Of a stretch of DNA of 64,000 nt, positions 35,169 to 44,827 are shown one piece after another. The position numbers and the translations under genes are program-made. The DNA comes from Sinorhizobium numidicum (lineage in GTDB: Bacteria; Pseudomonadota; Alphaproteobacteria; Rhizobiales; Rhizobiaceae): the NCBI RefSeq assembly GCF_029892045.1, contig NZ_CP120367.1:1550001-1614000 (forward strand). The letters are read 5' to 3'. The notes below the pieces were generated by a model that ran no database searches, was not told where the DNA came from, and was given only the letters and a program-made list of their open reading frames with translations. Numbering within the stretch: the first letter of the stretch is position 1; every line of letters begins with the position of its first letter.

Positions 35169-35603
35169 ATGAAAGCACGCATCAAATGGGTTGAAGACCG
35201 GAGCTTCATTGGCGAGTCTGCGAGCGGCCACAAAGTCCTATTTGGGACGGCTTTTGGGCCGGAGGGGCGAACACCGGGTCCAAGCCCCATGGAGTTGGTG
35301 TTGCTCGGCACCGGTGGCTGCTCGGCCTTCGACGTCGTTCACATTCTTGAAAAAGCCCGCGAGGCCATCGAGGACTGCGTCGTCGAGATCGACGCGGAAC
35401 GTGCGGAACAGGACCCAAAAGTCTTTACCCGCATTCATATGCACTTCGTGATCAAGGGGCGGAGCCTGGCAGCGAACAAGGTCGAACGTGCCATCACACT
35501 GTCGCTCGAAAAATACTGCTCGGCGTCGGCAATGCTCGCAAAGACTGCCACGATCACCCATGACTTTGTTGTCGTTGATACTGCTGCGACGAGCACGACT
35601 TAG
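35169..35603 (+). CDS. OsmC/YhfA-type peroxiredoxin-like protein
   Basis: A 144-residue OsmC-family protein. The two redox cysteines are visible, one in the central helix (GTGGCSAFDVVHILEKAR) and one in SLEKYCSASAMLAKT. OsmC proteins reduce organic hydroperoxides; the YhfA subgroup has unclear substrates. It follows the ABC operon after 72 bp and may be co-transcribed. Confidence 0.9.
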   Translation: MKARIKWVEDRSFIGESASGHKVLFGTAFGPEGRTPGPSPMELVLLGTGGCSAFDVVHILEKAREAIEDCVVEIDAERAEQDPKVFTRIHMHFVIKGRSLAANKVERAITLSLEKYCSASAMLAKTATITHDFVVVDTAATSTT

Positions 35604-35643
35604 TGCCGATAACACTGTAGTCACGTCTACAGCGTCGTACGTC

Positions 35644-35661
35644 TGAATCGGTTCCGATTCA
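35644..35661. terminator. palindrome between convergent genes
   Basis: TGAATCGG-TT-CCGATTCA has perfect 8-bp arms and lies between the converging OsmC and GntR genes. Palindromes of this sequence are frequent in rhizobial intergenic DNA. A bidirectional terminator role is plausible but lacks a T tract. Confidence 0.45.
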
Positions 35662-35736
35662 AGAAACAGGCACTAGTGGCGGCGGCTCTGACTCGTGCAG
35701 CAAGCCGGATCTTAGCAAGGGCGCATATCCAGGGCC

Positions 35737-36402
35737 TTAGTCGCCAGCCTCTGCAATGCGAGAGAAGGCTGCAAGGACCGTCCGCTCCGAACGCGCAAGA
35801 TAGGCTTCAAGCGAGGCTGCAGCCTCGACAGTCTTCCCCGCCTCGAGCTGCGCGAGAATGGCAGCGTTCAGGTCGACATAGGGAGCGTGCAGGAACTCAG
35901 GGTCGTCCAGCAGTCCGAAGCTCAAGCGCAGTTCGGCAGCGATTTGACCATAGAAGGCGTTCAGCCGCGCACTGTCCGCGAGGTCGACGATCGCTGCGTG
36001 GAAAGCCATGTTGGCGCTGCCGACACCAACCCAGTCGCTAGCCGCCCGGCATTCGAGAGCCGTCTCGACCGCCCGCCGCATGCGGGGCACCGCCGGATGC
36101 TGCGGATAGGCCTGCTCCAGCGCCCGGCACTCGATCAATCGACGAACGCGGTAAATGTCGATGATAGACGCCATGCTCGGCGTCGACACGAATACGCCCC
36201 TGTTGGGCTCATGCCGCAACAGGCCTTCCTTGGTCAACAGCCGGAATGCTTCTCGCAGTGAATTGCGCGAGACCTCGAGATCTGAACTGAGGCTCGCCTC
36301 GGACAATCGCTGGCCGGGCTTCAATTCTCCTGCGATCAGCTTATTGCGGATCTGCTCCGCCAGTCGCGGCGCCAAAGTAAGTGCTGTATCCTGCTGTGTC
36401 AT
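35737..36402 (-). CDS. GntR family regulator, FCD subgroup
   Basis: A 221-residue regulator with an N-terminal winged helix (AEQIRNKLIAGELKPGQRLS, then LEVSRNSLREAFRLLTKEGLL) and an FCD ligand domain with RRLIECRALEQAY, NMAFHAAIVDLADSARL and late YVDLNAAILAQLEAG. FCD domains bind a metal and an organic acid. It is divergent from the 5-oxoproline operon and is its probable controller. The ATG at 36402 has AGAGGA upstream; a GTG at 36417 is possible. Confidence 0.9.
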   Translation of the reverse strand: MTQQDTALTLAPRLAEQIRNKLIAGELKPGQRLSEASLSSDLEVSRNSLREAFRLLTKEGLLRHEPNRGVFVSTPSMASIIDIYRVRRLIECRALEQAYPQHPAVPRMRRAVETALECRAASDWVGVGSANMAFHAAIVDLADSARLNAFYGQIAAELRLSFGLLDDPEFLHAPYVDLNAAILAQLEAGKTVEAAASLEAYLARSERTVLAAFSRIAEAGD

Positions 36403-36462
36403 AAGTCCTCTCGGCACGCGTAAGCCCGATGCGCCCTGTGCCTGAACGCACCAATATCGCAG

Positions 36463-36478
36463 TTAATACCTGTATTAA
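36463..36478. promoter_or_regulatory. candidate GntR operator
   Basis: TTAATAC-CT-GTATTAA has perfect 7-bp arms and lies about 60 bp upstream of the GntR gene, in the 390-bp region between it and the transporter gene. The TAC..GTA core is in keeping with FCD-GntR sites. Confidence 0.55.
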
Positions 36479-36794
36479 AACCGGCTGCAATCGCCGCAAT
36501 GCCGCCGCCACCGACGCAGGAGCATGTTCCTAAAGCCTTTCGCGAAGCGGGCGGAATATCGTCGAAGGGCGCATTGCTAGCAAGCATTCGCCCCGGCTCG
36601 GTCGCGAGATTTGCCCAGGATGAAGGCATTTTGTGCTCATCTATGCCGCGAACTGCCCAGTATCTGCACATCTTTGTAGAACGATGCAATAAAATCGTTG
36701 AACAATATTGACAGAATTGTGAAACGCGGCGACGCTGCAATGGCGGATCAGCCCAATCGGCTTGGGGTGACGTTCTTGGTCAAGGAGATGTCTC
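36479..36794. other. promoter region of the 5-oxoproline operon
   Basis: About 315 bp upstream of the transporter gene. A TTGACA near 36709, followed by AT-rich DNA, may be the -35 of the operon promoter. No gene is seen; the short plus-strand frame at 36499 has no recognisable content. Confidence 0.35.
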
Positions 36795-38090
36795 ATGGAG
36801 CAGCATTCTTTTTCCTCCAGCAGCGCCGCATCGGCCGTTGCCGAAATGCCGCCGGGTCAGGCGATCGTCTCGCCCCTGGATACCATTAGGTCCCGTCGCG
36901 CCTCTCTGACAGCGGCCATCTTCCTCATGGCGACCTCGGCCATCGGTCCCGGCTTCATCACCCAGACAGCGACCTTCACGACGAAGCTGGGGGCGGCTTT
37001 CGCCTTCGGCATTCTCGCGTCGGTCCTGATCGACTTCGTCGTTCAGCTGAATATCTGGCGTATCGTCACGCTCACCCGAATGCGGGCGTCCGATATTGCC
37101 AACGCAGCAATCCCCGGCACCGGTTATCTTCTCGCAGTGCTCGTGATCATCGGCGGGCTGTTCTTCAACGTCGGCAATATCGGCGGCACGGGCCTTGGCC
37201 TAAATGCCCTGACCGGTCTTGACCCCAAATGGGGCGGAGCGATCAGTGCACTTGTCTCGATCGGCATCTTCCTGTCCAAGCGCGCAGGGGTGGCAATTGA
37301 CCGGTTGATCGTCGTTGCCGGCGTGATGATGATCGCGCTCACCCTCTTCGTCGCCTACGTCTCCTCTCCGCCGCTCGGCGAGGCGCTGCGTCAAACCGTG
37401 CTTCCCGACATCGTCGACTTCGCCACCATCACCACCATCGTCGGCGGCACCGTCGGCGGCTACATCACCTATTCAGGCGCGCACCGTCTGCTCGACAAGG
37501 GAACGGTCGGCATCGAGAACCTGGGCGCGGTCAACCGCGCCGCCCTGACGGGCATCGCCGTTACGGGCGTCATGCGCTATGTGCTCTTCCTCGCCGTTCT
37601 CGGCGTGGTGGCGAGCGGCATCGTCATTGACGTTTCCGGCAAAGGCGCAAACCCCGCCGCCCAGGCCTTTCAGTCCGCTGCCGGTGACCTCGGCCTGCGC
37701 ATCTTCGGCGCCATCCTTTGGGCGGCCGCCATCACGAGTGTGATCGGCGCCGCCTATACTTCGGTGTCGTTCCTGACCGTCTTCAAAAAGAACATTACCG
37801 AGCGCGCCCGCAACCTCGCGACGGTCGTCTTCATCGGTATCTCGCTGTTCTTCTACCTGATTATCACCACGCCGCCCGCGACCATGCTCGTCTTCGTCGG
37901 CGGCCTGAACGGTCTGATTCTGCCGATCGGCCTCTCAATCTTCATCTATGCTGCCTGGGCACGGTCCGACCTGATGGGCGGCTACCGTTATCCCCGCTGG
38001 CTGCTTGTACTCGGCGCACTGGTGTGTGGACTGACGTGGTACATGGGCTACAAGTCGGTCGGCCCAATCTTTGCACTCATCAATCCGTGA
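36795..38090 (+). CDS. NRAMP-like transporter (YcsG type), probable 5-oxoproline-linked
   Basis: A 431-residue inner-membrane protein with about eleven helices. It is related to NRAMP divalent-metal transporters: the first helix has [14 protein letters not shown] in place of the metal-binding DPGN motif. The Asp and Asn metal ligands are replaced, so metal transport is unlikely. Homologues (YcsG) sit beside 5-oxoprolinase genes, as here, and probably carry 5-oxoproline or a related organic acid. A good AAGGAG site precedes the ATG. Confidence 0.82.
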   Translation: MEQHSFSSSSAASAVAEMPPGQAIVSPLDTIRSRRASLTAAIFLMATSAIGPGFITQTATFTTKLGAAFAFGILASVLIDFVVQLNIWRIVTLTRMRASDIANAAIPGTGYLLAVLVIIGGLFFNVGNIGGTGLGLNALTGLDPKWGGAISALVSIGIFLSKRAGVAIDRLIVVAGVMMIALTLFVAYVSSPPLGEALRQTVLPDIVDFATITTIVGGTVGGYITYSGAHRLLDKGTVGIENLGAVNRAALTGIAVTGVMRYVLFLAVLGVVASGIVIDVSGKGANPAAQAFQSAAGDLGLRIFGAILWAAAITSVIGAAYTSVSFLTVFKKNITERARNLATVVFIGISLFFYLIITTPPATMLVFVGGLNGLILPIGLSIFIYAAWARSDLMGGYRYPRWLLVLGALVCGLTWYMGYKSVGPIFALINP

Positions 38091-38103
38091 AGAGGTAAGG
38101 ACC

Positions 38104-38892
38104 ATGACGACGATCGATCTCAACAGTGACCTCGGCGAAAGCTACGGCGCCTGGCGCATGGGCGACGACGAGGCGATGCTTTCCATCGTCTCCAGCGCCA
38201 ACGTCGCCTGCGGCTTTCACGCCGGCGACCCCGCCGGCATCCTGAAGACTGTGAAGGCGGCGGCGCAACGGGGCGTCTCGGTCGGTGCCCATGTCTCCTA
38301 TCCCGATCGCGTCGGCTTCGGCCGGCGCGACATGGACGTGACGAGCGCCGAGCTCGTCGCAGACGTCATCTACCAGATCGGCGCGCTGCAGGGCATCGCA
38401 GCGGCAGCCGGCACGCGCGTCCGTTATGTTAAGCCGCACGGCGCGCTCTACAACCGCATCGCCACCGATCCTAAGCAAGGTGCCGCCGTGGTGGAGGCGA
38501 TCAAGACCGTCGACCCGTCGCTGGTGCTGATGGGGCTCGCCAACGCTCCGATCCTCGACCTTGCCCGCAGTTCCGGTCTGAACGTGGTCGCCGAGGCCTT
38601 CGCCGACCGTGCCTACACGCGGGAAGGCCACCTCGTCTCCCGCCGCGAGGCGGGTGCCGTGCTGCACGACGCCGCGGCCATCGCCCGCCGCATGTTGCGG
38701 CTGGCGACGGACGGCACGATCGAGGCGATCGACGGGAGCGTGATCCGCATAGACGCGAAATCCATCTGCGTGCACGGCGACAGTCCCGACGCTGTGGCGA
38801 TCGCGCGCGAGATCCGCCGGACCTTCGAGGCCGAGGGCATCGCCGTCGAAGCCTTCCTGCCACAGACGGCCGCGCGAGGGAGGACCGAATGA
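38104..38892 (+). CDS. pxpA: 5-oxoprolinase subunit A (LamB/YcsF family)
   Basis: A 262-residue protein with the PxpA signatures [50 protein letters not shown] and KPHGALYN. PxpABC uses ATP to open 5-oxoproline to glutamate. The ATG at 38104 is preferred; the frame from 38071 starts inside the transporter gene. Overlaps the next gene by 4 bp. Confidence 0.95.
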   Translation: MTTIDLNSDLGESYGAWRMGDDEAMLSIVSSANVACGFHAGDPAGILKTVKAAAQRGVSVGAHVSYPDRVGFGRRDMDVTSAELVADVIYQIGALQGIAAAAGTRVRYVKPHGALYNRIATDPKQGAAVVEAIKTVDPSLVLMGLANAPILDLARSSGLNVVAEAFADRAYTREGHLVSRREAGAVLHDAAAIARRMLRLATDGTIEAIDGSVIRIDAKSICVHGDSPDAVAIAREIRRTFEAEGIAVEAFLPQTAARGRTE

Positions 38893-39689
38893 ACGCAAGA
38901 GAAAGTCTTCGCCGCATTGATGCTGCAGCAGCCGGTACCGCTCGCGCCCGCTATCGTGCGGGCGCGATCGAGCCGACATCCGGCGTTGCGCCCGGCTTCA
39001 CCCAGGCGAACATGATCGTGCTGCCGCGCGACTGGGCCTATGACTTCCTGCTCTATGCCCAGCGAAATCCGAAGCCCTGTCCGGTGCTCGACGTCACCGA
39101 CGCGGGTTCTCCGAAGACCATCCTTGCGCCCGGCGCGGACCTGCGCACTGATCTGCCGCTCTACCGTATCTGGCGGAACGGAGAGCTCGTTGAGGAAACG
39201 GCTAACGCCACCACCGCTTGGGCCGAACATCCCGACCTCGTCGCCTTCCTGATCGGCTGCAGCTTCACCTTCGAGACGGCCATGGTAGAGGCCGGCATTG
39301 AAATCCGTCACATTACCGATGGGAGCAACGTTCCTATGTATCTGACCGACCGGCCCTGTCGCCCTGCCGGCAGGCTGCACGGCAACATCGTCGTCTCCAT
39401 GCGGCCGATCCCGGCTTCGCGTGTCGCCGATGCCGCGGCCGGCCGCTTCCCTGCCGTGCACGGTGCGCCGGTGCATGTCGGCGAACCGGCACTGCTCGGT
39501 ATCCGGGATCTGGCGAAGCCGGAGTTCGGCGATCCGGTTCGCGTAGAGCCGGGCGAGATCCCCGTCTTCTGGGCCTGCGGCGTCACGCCCCAGGCGGCGG
39601 TCATGGCCTCGGGCGTGCCCTTCGCCATCACCCACGCGCCGGGGCATATGTTCATCACCGACGTTCCCGACTCCGCCTATCACGCCTGA
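38889..39689 (+). CDS. DUF1445/YcsI family putative hydro-lyase
   Basis: A 266-residue protein of the DUF1445 family, with [21 protein letters not shown], the conserved [10 protein letters not shown], and a closing [19 protein letters not shown]1445 domain also forms part of mammalian D-glutamate cyclase, which converts D-glutamate to 5-oxo-D-proline; together with its position among Pxp genes this suggests a role in forming or converting 5-oxoproline. It is translated with PxpA (ATGA overlap). Confidence 0.88.
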   Translation: MNARESLRRIDAAAAGTARARYRAGAIEPTSGVAPGFTQANMIVLPRDWAYDFLLYAQRNPKPCPVLDVTDAGSPKTILAPGADLRTDLPLYRIWRNGELVEETANATTAWAEHPDLVAFLIGCSFTFETAMVEAGIEIRHITDGSNVPMYLTDRPCRPAGRLHGNIVVSMRPIPASRVADAAAGRFPAVHGAPVHVGEPALLGIRDLAKPEFGDPVRVEPGEIPVFWACGVTPQAAVMASGVPFAITHAPGHMFITDVPDSAYHA

Positions 39690-39696
39690 GGTCACG

Positions 39697-41319
39697 ATGC
39701 GTTTCCTTCCCGTCAGCCTGACGACGTTTCTCGTGGAGCTTGCCGACCTCGATGAAACGCTGGCGCTCTTCGCCTCGCTTGAAGCCGATCCGCTCTATGG
39801 CGTCGAGGAGATGGTGCCGGCCGCGCGCACGCTGATGATCCGCTTTCGGCCCGAACGCGTAACGGCGGAAGAACTGGCGGGCGCCATTGCCGCCCGCGAT
39901 CTCTCCGCCCGCGCCGCTCCTTCCAAGCGGCTCGTGGAAATTCCTGTGCGCTACAACGGCGAGGACCTGGAAGAGGTTGCCCGGCTGACGGGGCTGAGTG
40001 TCGAGGACGTGATCCGGCGCCACACGCAAAGCGAATTTACGGTTGCCTTCTGCGGCTTTGCCCCGGGCTTCGGCTATCTCGTCGGCGGCGACCCGGCCCT
40101 TCATGTGCCTCGCCGCCAGACACCGCGCACGCGCATTCCGGCGGGCTCCGTCGCGCTCGCCGGGGCCTTCAGCGGCGTCTATCCGCAGGCGAGCCCTGGC
40201 GGTTGGCAGATCATCGGCGTGACACCGCTCAAGATGTGGGATCTGACGCGCGATCCGCCGGCGCTTCTCCAGCCTGGCACCCGTGTCCGTTTTTACGACC
40301 TCTCGAAGCGAGCCATGCCGGCGAAATCCGTGTCCGCGCAAGCCCGGAGAGACGCGGGCAAGGGAACGGGAACTGGGAGCGGAACGCGCTTCACGGTGCT
40401 CGCCGCCCCCATCCCGGCATTATTCCAGGATCTCGGCCGCTTCGGCCTAACGGGCCAGGGCGTCTCAGCCTCCGGCGCGCTCGACCAGGGGGCGCTAAAG
40501 GCGGCCAACCGCACGGTTGGAAACCCGGCCGACTTCGCCTGCCTTGAGATTACACTCGGCGGCTTCTCCTTTGAAAGTTCCGGCCGCGCCGTTATCGCGC
40601 TCGCCGGCGCCTCCTGCCCCATCACGGTGCGGGATCGATCCGGGGATAGCTTCGAAGGCGCGATCTGTCGGCCGATTTCGCTCGAAGCGGGCGACGTGGT
40701 GATGCTCGGCCAGCCGCCGAAAGGCATGCGCTGCTATCTCGCAGCGCGCGGCGGCTTCGAAGTGCGCACGGTTCTCGGCAGCGCCGCGAGCGACACGCTC
40801 GCCGTCGTCGGACCGGAACCGGTGGCGGCGGGCACGGTCCTGCCGATACGGCAGCCAAACGCGCCGATGGAAAGCGTGTCACTTTCGGAAGTGCCTGTCG
40901 AAGACTTGCCGGCCGCCGGCGATACGGTGACGCTTGATGTGGTCATGGGCCCGCGCACGGACTGGTTTACCGAGACCGCCATCGCTCGGTTCAGCGAACA
41001 GTATTGGCTGGTGACGCCACAGTCGAGCCGCGTCGGCATCCGGCTTCGGGGCGAGGTGCCGCTGGAGCGCATCGACAGGGCGGAATTGCCAAGCGAGGGA
41101 ACGGCGACCGGCGCAATCCAGGTGCCTCACAATGGGCAGCCCGTGCTCTTTCTCGCCGATCACCCGCTGACGGGCGGTTACCCCGTCATCGGCACGGTCG
41201 CCGAATACCATCTCGATCTCGCCGGGCAGATTCCGGTCAATGCAAGAATAAGGTTCCGACCCGTCACACGCTTCGCCGAAATCCGGTCTTCGCAGCGTGA
41301 CGCAAGCGGCAGGGAATGA
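39697..41319 (+). CDS. 5-oxoprolinase subunits B and C, fused
   Basis: A 540-residue fusion. Residues 1-210 are PxpB (KipI/AHS1), with [13 protein letters not shown] and the basic-proline turn [11 protein letters not shown]. Residues about 230-530 are PxpC (KipA/AHS2), with [35 protein letters not shown] and a closing [19 protein letters not shown]. The same two domains form the carboxyltransferase part of urea carboxylase. In most bacteria they are separate genes; here they are one chain joined by a Gly/Thr-rich linker near residue 225. Confidence 0.93.
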   Translation: MRFLPVSLTTFLVELADLDETLALFASLEADPLYGVEEMVPAARTLMIRFRPERVTAEELAGAIAARDLSARAAPSKRLVEIPVRYNGEDLEEVARLTGLSVEDVIRRHTQSEFTVAFCGFAPGFGYLVGGDPALHVPRRQTPRTRIPAGSVALAGAFSGVYPQASPGGWQIIGVTPLKMWDLTRDPPALLQPGTRVRFYDLSKRAMPAKSVSAQARRDAGKGTGTGSGTRFTVLAAPIPALFQDLGRFGLTGQGVSASGALDQGALKAANRTVGNPADFACLEITLGGFSFESSGRAVIALAGASCPITVRDRSGDSFEGAICRPISLEAGDVVMLGQPPKGMRCYLAARGGFEVRTVLGSAASDTLAVVGPEPVAAGTVLPIRQPNAPMESVSLSEVPVEDLPAAGDTVTLDVVMGPRTDWFTETAIARFSEQYWLVTPQSSRVGIRLRGEVPLERIDRAELPSEGTATGAIQVPHNGQPVLFLADHPLTGGYPVIGTVAEYHLDLAGQIPVNARIRFRPVTRFAEIRSSQRDASGRE

Positions 41320-41329
41320 GGAGACATCC

Positions 41330-43060
41330 ATGAAGAAAGTGCTGATCGCCAACCGTGGCGAGATCGCCGTGCGCATCATCCGCGCCTGCCGCGACTATGA
41401 TGTCGCCTCCGTCGCCGTCTATGCGGACCCCGACATGGATGCGCTCTTCGTGCGGCTTGCCGAGGAGGCGTATGGTCTCTCGGGCAACCGCCCGGCCGAG
41501 ACCTATCTCGACATCGCCAAACTCATCGAGATCGCCCGCCGCTCAGGCGCGGATGCCGTGCATCCGGGCTACGGGTTCCTCTCGGAGAGAGCGGAGTTCG
41601 CCCGCGCCGTGATCGAGGCCGGGCTAACTTGGATCGGACCGGATCCGCAGGTGATCGAGGCGCTGGGTGACAAGGTCGAAGCCCGCCGTATCGCCGAGAG
41701 CGTCGGCGCGCCGCTGGTGGCTGGCAGCGACGGCCCCGTCGAAAGTGCGGCGGAAGTCGTTGCGTTCGCCGAAAAGCACGGTTTTCCCGTCGCCATCAAG
41801 GCCGCCCATGGCGGCGGCGGACGGGGCCTGAAGGTTGCGCGGCGCCTGGAGGAGGTCGCCGAACTCTACGCGTCCGCCGTGCGAGAGGCGACGGTGGCAT
41901 TCGGCCGGGGCGAATGTTTCGTCGAACGCTTTCTCGACCGGCCCCGCCACATCGAGGCGCAGGTGCTCGCCGACCGCCATGGCAGCGTGCTGGTGCTCGG
42001 CACCCGAGATTGCTCGCTGCAAAGGCGCAACCAGAAGCTCGTGGAGGAGGCCCCTGCCCCGTTCGTCACGGATGCCCAGCGCAGCGCCATCCACGATGCG
42101 GCCAAGGCGATCTGCGCAGCCGCCGGCTATACCGGCGCCGGAACGGTGGAATTCCTGCTTGGAGCCGACGGCACCATTTCCTTCCTCGAGGTCAATACCC
42201 GCCTTCAGGTCGAGCACCCGGTAACCGAGGAGACGACCGGCATCGACCTCGTCGTCGAGCAATTCCGCATTGCCGATGGCTTGGCACTCCCGATGACCGA
42301 GACGCCCGCGCCGCGCGGCCATTCGATCGAGTTCCGTATCAATGCCGAAGACCCCGGCCGCGGCTTCCTGCCGACGCCGGGGCGGATCACCGCCTTCGAG
42401 CCCCCCTCCGGCCCGGGCGTCCGGCTCGACAGCGGCGTTGTCACGGCATCGGCCGTTCCGGGCGTCTTCGATTCGCTGATGGCGAAGCTGATCGTAACCG
42501 GCGCGACGCGCGAGGAGGCGCTGAAGCGTGCTCGGCGGGCGCTCGCGGAGTTCCGCATAGAAGGCGTGGCGACCGTCCTGCCCTTCCACCGCGCCGCCAT
42601 CGAGGCGGAGGATTTCATTGGGACCAACGGCTTCAGGGTCCATACCCGCTGGATCGAAACCGATTTCGCGGATATGCCGCAGGCCGACGCCCGGCCGGAA
42701 CGCGTGCCTGACCCTTCGCTGGTGCGCACCCACATCGAGATCGACGGCAGGAGGCACGAACTCGCCATTCCCTTCGGTCTCTTCTCAGGCTTCACCGCAT
42801 CTGCGCAAGCGGGGGACAGCGCTGTCGCCGTCGGTGCAACATTTGATCCAGCCGATCTGACGGCCCCGATCGCCGGCACGCTGCAGGCCTGGAAAATCGC
42901 CGACGGAGACAAGGTCCGACAGGGCGACCTCATCGCAGTGATGGAAGCGATGAAGATGGAGACGCAGATCACCGCACCCCGCGACGGCACCTTCCGCGTC
43001 GTCGCTGCGGAGGGCAGCTATCTCCGGGCCGGCGCGGTCCTCGGGCGTTTTGAGCGTTAA
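41330..43060 (+). CDS. biotin carboxylase with C-terminal biotin carrier domain
   Basis: A 576-residue protein. Residues 1-445 are a biotin carboxylase (ATP-grasp) with [13 protein letters not shown] and the carbamate-site [21 protein letters not shown] 60-residue linker follows, and residues about 508-576 form a biotinyl domain with the acceptor Lys in [11 protein letters not shown]. There is no carboxyltransferase domain. Its operon partner PxpB-PxpC has the fold of the urea carboxylase carboxyltransferase, so the two may form one carboxylating machine. The ATG at 41330 has GAGGAG upstream. Confidence 0.92.
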   Translation: MKKVLIANRGEIAVRIIRACRDYDVASVAVYADPDMDALFVRLAEEAYGLSGNRPAETYLDIAKLIEIARRSGADAVHPGYGFLSERAEFARAVIEAGLTWIGPDPQVIEALGDKVEARRIAESVGAPLVAGSDGPVESAAEVVAFAEKHGFPVAIKAAHGGGGRGLKVARRLEEVAELYASAVREATVAFGRGECFVERFLDRPRHIEAQVLADRHGSVLVLGTRDCSLQRRNQKLVEEAPAPFVTDAQRSAIHDAAKAICAAAGYTGAGTVEFLLGADGTISFLEVNTRLQVEHPVTEETTGIDLVVEQFRIADGLALPMTETPAPRGHSIEFRINAEDPGRGFLPTPGRITAFEPPSGPGVRLDSGVVTASAVPGVFDSLMAKLIVTGATREEALKRARRALAEFRIEGVATVLPFHRAAIEAEDFIGTNGFRVHTRWIETDFADMPQADARPERVPDPSLVRTHIEIDGRRHELAIPFGLFSGFTASAQAGDSAVAVGATFDPADLTAPIAGTLQAWKIADGDKVRQGDLIAVMEAMKMETQITAPRDGTFRVVAAEGSYLRAGAVLGRFER

Positions 43061-43338
43061 GTGTGGGTGACAGAGGGTTCCGGCTTCAGCTCTGGGCAGC
43101 GGTTCTTGCACCGTCAGGGGTTTCGCAGGCTGGGGACATCCGAGTGGATCCGCGCGCCGCTAAGTCATAGGCGTCTGGACTGCCGCTACTGCATGTTTCC
43201 ATAGAAAGCCCCCGCAATAGTCGAGCAGCTAATAGCGATCGAGCACAAATCAGAGTGCAATTTACCACAGCGCCGTGCGTCTTTTCAGACGCGTGGACGC
43301 GGCGAGTAGCGCAACCTTTCACGCCGGAGTAGAGCAGA
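43061..43338. other. gap after the 5-oxoproline operon
   Basis: About 280 bp with no credible gene. It could be the 5' part of a plus-strand transcript that ends at the terminator near 43552. Confidence 0.3.
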
Positions 43339-43479
43339 CTAGTTGTCCGGAACCAATGGCGGTTGGCTTGGTGGCGCCTCAGCGCCTGGATCTATCGCTA
43401 GCAGGCTCATCACGAGAGCAATGAGGATGCAGATAAGCACTATAAAGGCGATGCCAGCTATGTCGGTGCGCCTTGGCAT
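43339..43479 (-). CDS. 46-residue single-helix membrane microprotein
   Basis: A short gene on the minus strand. The product starts MPRRTDIAG, has one hydrophobic helix (about residues 9-29, IAFIVLICILIALVMSLLAI) and ends in a proline-rich tail (PPSQPPLVPDN). The arrangement, two arginines before the helix and an acidic tail after it, suits an N-in inner-membrane protein. An AGGGA sits directly before the ATG. It lies 326 bp downstream of, and on the same strand as, the motor-like operon. Function unknown. Confidence 0.5.
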   Translation of the reverse strand: MPRRTDIAGIAFIVLICILIALVMSLLAIDPGAEAPPSQPPLVPDN

Positions 43480-43804
43480 TCCCTATCTGCGGCTTTGAAT
43501 GTGAGAAATTCGAGGCACCCGCCCCGGCTGTCACCCGGCGTGCGGGTTTTTTGCAGGTCTGGCAAAAAATTCAGTTCCTATGCTTCACGTCCGAGTAGAG
43601 CACCTGATAGCTCGCCAGCCTCATAAGCTGTAGGCCGCAGGTTGGCAAAGCCTTCGAGAGATTTGTGCGGCCGAGGGCATGCCGTCCGGGGAAGACGGCG
43701 ACACCTGGGTGCCCGAGAACAAAGATCAACAAAGAGAGCGCTCGTGCTGAGGTGAAGCGGAAGCTCTGCATGCGAGCTGGCGAGCGCTCTATTGGGGCGG
43801 TAGC
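43480..43804. other. gap downstream of the motor-like operon
   Basis: About 325 bp. A minus-strand frame of 66 residues at 43571-43771 begins with a signal-like stretch (FTSARALSLLIFVLGHPGVAV) but has no ribosome site and no recognised content. A plus-strand terminator lies at 43532-43552. Confidence 0.3.
43532..43552 (+). terminator. plus-strand Rho-independent terminator
   Basis: ACCCG-GCGTG-CGGGT is followed by six T. No plus-strand gene ends nearby; the previous one stops at 43060. The terminator therefore implies a plus-strand transcript crossing 43061-43530, antisense to the 46-residue membrane protein gene. Confidence 0.6.
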
Positions 43805-44827
43805 TTAGGGACCCAGGGAAGCGTTTCGGCCGCGGATGCGGATCTCAATGCGCCGACGAGACTCAACGTTACCGGCCTCTCCCGTGGTCAATCTGTCTCC
43901 CGGCAAAACGAGTTGCGCAGCTGACATCGGCAGGATGGTGGCGCCGTTGAGCTTGTGATCGGCCCTCAACACATTGGCGACCGCCATTGCCCTCGCCAGG
44001 CCAAGTCCAGCATTATCGGCAGCCGTTATTTCGGCAATCGCTTTCTTTCCGCCGAGGATGTCAATGAAGTCCTGATCGAGATCAGATGCAGCACGCGAAA
44101 TCGGCTGCTCGTCCGTGTGGCCGATTACTTCGATGATGTCGACCTCATATTTCCGCAAGCTTTGAGCAATCTTGCTTGCAATGGATCCCCGCAGCTTTTC
44201 CTCGAATGCTCTTGTCAGCTGCGCGCTGCCTGATCGGAAGAAATATCCTTCAGCTTCGCTCAGATTGATGATCGGAGGCCATTCGTGCGGCTTGGCGTCC
44301 GCCTGCTTTCGTTCGACTGCCAAAAGATCCCGTAGCCGCTTTTCCAACGCCGGCGCGTCAGCAGTAGACAATCCACCGTCCTGCAAGACGGCGACAGCTT
44401 TTTCGAGTTCCGCCAGCCGCTCCGGCGACAAGCCTTGGTCGCGGAGCCGTTGCACGGTTCCACGCGCCACGACCAGGTCCCGCCATTCCTTTTCGAATTT
44501 CTTTCTGTCCGCGGGCGATAGGCTGACCGATCTGAGCTGCATTTCCAAGACCGCAATCTTTGTGTTCAGCTCCTTCGTTATCGCCTGCGTACCGATCGCC
44601 TCCTGCCGCAGTTCCGCAATCTGCCTCTGCGCGGCTTGGAGCTTCCTTTGCGCCTGTAGTGCCTTGTTTCGTTCAGCGTTTATGATGGCGGCTGCTACCA
44701 GCAAAAGGCAGAAGACGAGCAGCAGCATGGACTCGGCCATGGTTAGGCCAAGTATCAGTCCCCTGTTGTAGCCCCTATGCTCGAGCTTCGTGGCTGGCTC
44801 CGAAGTTGCTACCATCGCCTGAACCAC
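43805..44827 (-). CDS. MotB/OmpA-type membrane protein of a motor-like operon (ZorB-like)
   Basis: A 340-residue protein with a short cytosolic N-terminus and one membrane helix (about 24-48, GLILGLTMAESMLLLVFCLL). A periplasmic coiled coil (50-150) and a C-terminal OmpA-like peptidoglycan-binding domain (about 195-335) follow; the latter has FFRSGSAQL, VIGHTDEQPI, GLARAMAVANVL and ESRRRIEIRI. E32 inside the helix sits where MotB-type stators carry the proton-binding Asp. It overlaps the MotA-like gene upstream by about 19 bp. Starts at 44827 (GTG) or 44815 (ATG) are both possible. I infer the peptidoglycan-anchored half of an ion-driven stator. Confidence 0.85.
   Translation of the reverse strand: MVQAMVATSEPATKLEHRGYNRGLILGLTMAESMLLLVFCLLLVAAAIINAERNKALQAQRKLQAAQRQIAELRQEAIGTQAITKELNTKIAVLEMQLRSVSLSPADRKKFEKEWRDLVVARGTVQRLRDQGLSPERLAELEKAVAVLQDGGLSTADAPALEKRLRDLLAVERKQADAKPHEWPPIINLSEAEGYFFRSGSAQLTRAFEEKLRGSIASKIAQSLRKYEVDIIEVIGHTDEQPISRAASDLDQDFIDILGGKKAIAEITAADNAGLGLARAMAVANVLRADHKLNGATILPMSAAQLVLPGDRLTTGEAGNVESRRRIEIRIRGRNASLGP

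Noticed and set aside
36795..38090. Annotation as a manganese or iron transporter
   Set aside because: The NRAMP metal-binding DPGN motif is replaced by a GPGF stretch, and the gene is embedded in a 5-oxoproline operon.
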